Source of the DNA: Oscillospiraceae bacterium
GTDB lineage: Bacteria; Bacillota; Clostridia; Oscillospirales; Oscillospiraceae
Reading direction: 5' to 3'
DNA length: 64,000 nt
Assembly (NCBI GenBank): GCA_017519975.1
Contig: JAFWRM010000021.1
Location: 1 to 64,000, forward strand
Of this stretch, positions 61,683 through 64,000 are shown one piece after another. Every line of letters begins with the position of its first letter. Within the stretch, counting starts at the first letter, position 1. The translations under genes were made by a program, and so were the position numbers. Below the pieces are notes generated by a model. It was not told where the DNA came from. It saw only the letters and a list, made by a program, of their open reading frames with translations, and ran no database searches.

Positions 61683-63086
61683 GTGTCCACCGGAAGCACT
61701 TTCGGCGACGCGGGGGTATGGAGCTATCTGCTCCTGCTTGCCCTCATTTTTGTCAGTCTGCTGATCGCCAACATCATCAAGCAGAAATTTGCCCCGATGC
61801 GCCGCTCCCTGATCCCGGTCTCCGTCCTCGGCGGCGTTCTTCTCCTGATCGCCTCGACCCTGTGCAGGGTCATCTCCGGAGAGTATCTGTTCAACCTCTC
61901 CCTGTTCACCGGGGGAGTGAGCCGTTCCGGCATCGAAACGCTGGAGATCCTGACCTACCATTGCCTCGCCATAGGCTTCGTCGCCATGACGCTTCGCAAA
62001 TCCGACAGGAAACCGGGCAAGGGCCGCACCAGCGAGGTCTTCAACACCGGCCTGATCACGGTAAACACCTATCTGTTGCAGGCCATTCTCGGCATCATCA
62101 TCACCATCGCCGCGTCTTTTGTTCTCCCCCGCCTCATCAAATGCGCCGGACTGCTGCTGGCCTTCGGTTTCGGGCAGGGGACCGGACAGGCACTGAACTA
62201 TGGGTCTATCTATGAGGGATACGGCTTCGTCGGCGGCAAGAGCTTCGGTCTCACCGTCGCGGCTCTCGGATTCCTCAGCGCCAGCATCGGCGGGGTGATC
62301 TACCTGAACGCGCAGAAAAAGAAAGGCACCCTGACGATCCGTGAAGAAAAATCTATGCTGAACCGTGACAGGATCGAAGATGAAGGTGAGATCCCCATGG
62401 TGGAATCCATCGACAAGCTGACGGTACAGCTGGCCCTGGTGGCCGTCGCCTACGCGCTGGCCTTTCTTCTGATGCTGGGGCTGGGCACTCTTGTCGGGGA
62501 CGGGATGCGTTCCACGATCTTCGGCTTCAACTTCCTGTTCGGCGCTCTGATGGGCGTCCTTGTAAAAGCGATCCTCTCTTTTTTGATGAAGCGCAGGATC
62601 ATCAAGAGGGACTATATCAACAATTTTCTTCTGAACCGCATCGGCGGATTCGCCTTTGATATCATGATCGTCGCCGGGATCGGCGCCATCCAGCTGGATC
62701 TGATCCGGAATTACTGGTTCGTCCTCCTTCTGATGGCCCTGGCGGGCGCCTTTTCCACCTATTTTTATGACCACTTTGCCTGCTTCCGGCTTTTCCCGGG
62801 ATACGCCCACGAACAGTTTCTGGCCATGTTCGGAATGCTGACCGGCACGGCCAGCACCGGCGTGATCCTTCTGCGGGAGATCGACCCGAATTTTGAAACA
62901 CCCGCTTCGGAGAACCTCGTCTATCAGAATTTTCCCGCCATCGTGTTTGGCTTTCCTCTGATGCTGCTGGCCTCCTTTGCCCCGAAAAGCGATGCCAACG
63001 CCTATATTTCCCTCGGCATCCTTGTCGTCGCCTTCCTTCTGTTGAATCTGCTGCTGTTCCGAAGCAGGCTGAAAAAGAAAAAATGA
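61683..63086 (+). CDS. GltS-like sodium/glutamate symporter family protein
   Basis: A 467-residue membrane transporter with about twelve segments in two halves. Glycine-rich re-entrant regions FGFGQGTGQAL (near 155) and MLTGTASTGVILL (near 385) match the paired GltS repeats. A cytoplasmic linker (~200-240) is rich in Lys and Glu. The start is GTG 61683, with AAGGAGG 7 nt upstream; the ATG at 61681 is out of frame. The substrate is inferred from family only. Confidence 0.8.
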   Translation: MSTGSTFGDAGVWSYLLLLALIFVSLLIANIIKQKFAPMRRSLIPVSVLGGVLLLIASTLCRVISGEYLFNLSLFTGGVSRSGIETLEILTYHCLAIGFVAMTLRKSDRKPGKGRTSEVFNTGLITVNTYLLQAILGIIITIAASFVLPRLIKCAGLLLAFGFGQGTGQALNYGSIYEGYGFVGGKSFGLTVAALGFLSASIGGVIYLNAQKKKGTLTIREEKSMLNRDRIEDEGEIPMVESIDKLTVQLALVAVAYALAFLLMLGLGTLVGDGMRSTIFGFNFLFGALMGVLVKAILSFLMKRRIIKRDYINNFLLNRIGGFAFDIMIVAGIGAIQLDLIRNYWFVLLLMALAGAFSTYFYDHFACFRLFPGYAHEQFLAMFGMLTGTASTGVILLREIDPNFETPASENLVYQNFPAIVFGFPLMLLASFAPKSDANAYISLGILVVAFLLLNLLLFRSRLKKKK

Positions 63087-63406
63087 TCTCCGCCCCAATA
63101 GTAAAAGTGGTCCGTTGTGAACTGTCATTTTACAAAAGGCCCTGATAAATCTCCCGGTTCAACGCATATTCCCTTTCTTTGTGAGACCGTGAAAAGGAAA
63201 TCACTGTCAACCATACAAGGGAGCATAGGTATGCCACAGAAATAAAAAAGAAATGCCCTTATCAACGTAAAAATGAGGTCAGGAAACCCGTTTCAGGTTC
63301 CTGACCTCATTTTTCTGTGCAGTATTCTGCAGCACGTCCTCCTTTTTCCGATGGACTCTGTGCCGGCCGTTGTGCGCAGGCACAGAATCTCGGCACGGCG
63401 GCGGCG
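63087..63406. other. Intergenic stretch with one terminator
   Basis: About 320 nt without a supported gene. It holds a few short A-rich runs and the bidirectional terminator listed separately. No RNA gene was recognised. Confidence 0.5.
63270..63314. terminator. Bidirectional terminator
   Basis: AAAATGAGGTCAGGAA (63270-63285) pairs with its complement at 63299-63314 around a 13-nt loop; T-runs flank both ends. It serves the convergent flanking genes. Confidence 0.85.
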
Positions 63407-64000
63407 TCAGTCGGCGCCTGCTTCGTACAGGGTAAGGCCGTTGAAGGACACACTGCGGACCTGCTCAGGGTCGATGGGGGTTGGGAATTCCGCACACAAT
63501 ACCGTTCCCGTGTATGCTGTGATGCTTCCCGTAAAAACCTCCGATCCGTCTTTGAGCAGTACGTGAAGCTCTGCGGTATTTTCGTCAAAGGCGGGTTGGA
63601 TGGCAGCGGCATCTGTTCTGCTGAACCTCAGTTCTACGGCAAACGGTGACAACTCCATGGATACGGCACTTGCGCTGTCTTCAAACATCCAGCCTCCTCC
63701 TTCAAAGACTTCGTCCGACTCTGTCCGGAGCACCGCAATGCCATCCTTGTCGTCAAAAACTACCGTCCAGTTCCATCCCCCCGTGATCAGGGGCTGCGCT
63801 TTGTAGGGATTAGGCTGCGCTTCCGTTACCAAAACAATATCGCCGACGGTAAGCGTTATCGTATCCGGGAAAGTCAGTGATGCAGAACCGAGCGCGACGA
63901 CATCCAGAATCTGATTTTCCTTCAGATAAGAGGAAACGCGTGCATCCGTACCCGGCCACTCTCTGACGATACAATGCGACAGTCCTTCGTAGCTTCCGTC
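63407..64000 (-). CDS. Hypothetical protein, 5' end outside window
   Basis: A partial gene of about 198 codons, stopping at 63407 and open to the right edge. Reading past the TTG at 63832 keeps the frame open to 64000 without a stop. The chain has Asp/Glu-rich beta segments and no recognised motif. It ends about 90 nt before the strong bidirectional terminator. Confidence 0.55.
   Translation of the reverse strand, partial: DGSYEGLSHCIVREWPGTDARVSSYLKENQILDVVALGSASLTFPDTITLTVGDIVLVTEAQPNPYKAQPLITGGWNWTVVFDDKDGIAVLRTESDEVFEGGGWMFEDSASAVSMELSPFAVELRFSRTDAAAIQPAFDENTAELHVLLKDGSEVFTGSITAYTGTVLCAEFPTPIDPEQVRSVSFNGLTLYEAGAD

Noticed and set aside
1..64000. CRISPR arrays, transposons, prophage, tRNA and rRNA genes
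   Set aside because: No spaced direct repeats, transposase, integrase or phage genes, cloverleaf or rRNA sequence was recognised.

Overview
The window looks like a chromosomal segment of a fairly GC-rich Clostridia-type Firmicute. The support is a long Gram-positive-type SRP RNA upstream of dnaX, a perfect CIRCE operator on an hsp20 gene, strong AGGAGG ribosome sites with many GTG and TTG starts, sigma-A promoters with 17-nt spacers, activator/dehydratase proteins of the anaerobic 2-hydroxyacyl-CoA type, and an IscR-like Rrf2 regulator beside iscS-iscU. I cannot name the genus. No phage, insertion sequence, CRISPR array, rRNA or tRNA was seen; nearly all of the window is ordinary chromosome.

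Layout: 0.2-4.5 kb, a two-gene activase/dehydratase-like operon; 4.5-6.8 kb, an AI-2E-type exporter and a PHP phosphatase; 6.9-12.1 kb, uppP-ftsK-gltX; 12.2-14.0 kb, a membrane/zinc-ribbon protein and CIRCE-controlled hsp20; 14.0-16.4 kb, SRP RNA-dnaX-ybaB (minus); 16.5-19.0 kb, NAD(P)HX repair and a ketopantoate reductase-like gene; 19.2-24.0 kb, two convergent ECF sigma/membrane-partner operons; 24.1-33.0 kb, a minus-strand operon uvrA-radC-uvrB-recD2-mreB; 33.2-37.5 kb, sulfur metabolism (metY-cysK and iscS-iscU) with a divergent Rrf2 regulator; 38-43.4 kb, yhaM, a histidine phosphatase, an exonuclease, a methyltransferase-FTR fusion with thioredoxin, and cca; 43.9-48.5 kb, a small membrane protein and two more ECF sigma/partner operons; 48.7-53.1 kb, prfB, mutS and a four-cluster ferredoxin; 53.4-64 kb, an MFS transporter, GDPD, HAD phosphatase, HprK-like kinase, a large secreted repeat protein, an acyltransferase, a GltS-like transporter and a truncated gene at the right edge.

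The most interesting regulatory region lies around sulfur metabolism. The same 20-nt sequence, containing a 17-nt inverted-repeat core, covers the TTGACA -35 box of both the iscS-iscU promoter and the metY-cysK promoter, and an IscR-like Rrf2 gene is divergent from iscS. The metY transcript also has a roughly 300-nt leader. It encodes a 43-residue peptide with five cysteines, including a Cys-Cys pair, followed by an intrinsic terminator whose 5' arm is perfectly complementary to ten bases inside the peptide ORF. This looks like cysteine-responsive translational attenuation, which is an inference. Two other systems stand out: a corrinoid-type methyltransferase domain fused to a ferredoxin-thioredoxin-reductase-like cysteine domain directly upstream of a thioredoxin, and four ECF sigma/partner modules (two paralogous pairs), three of which have an AACC-N16-CG promoter.
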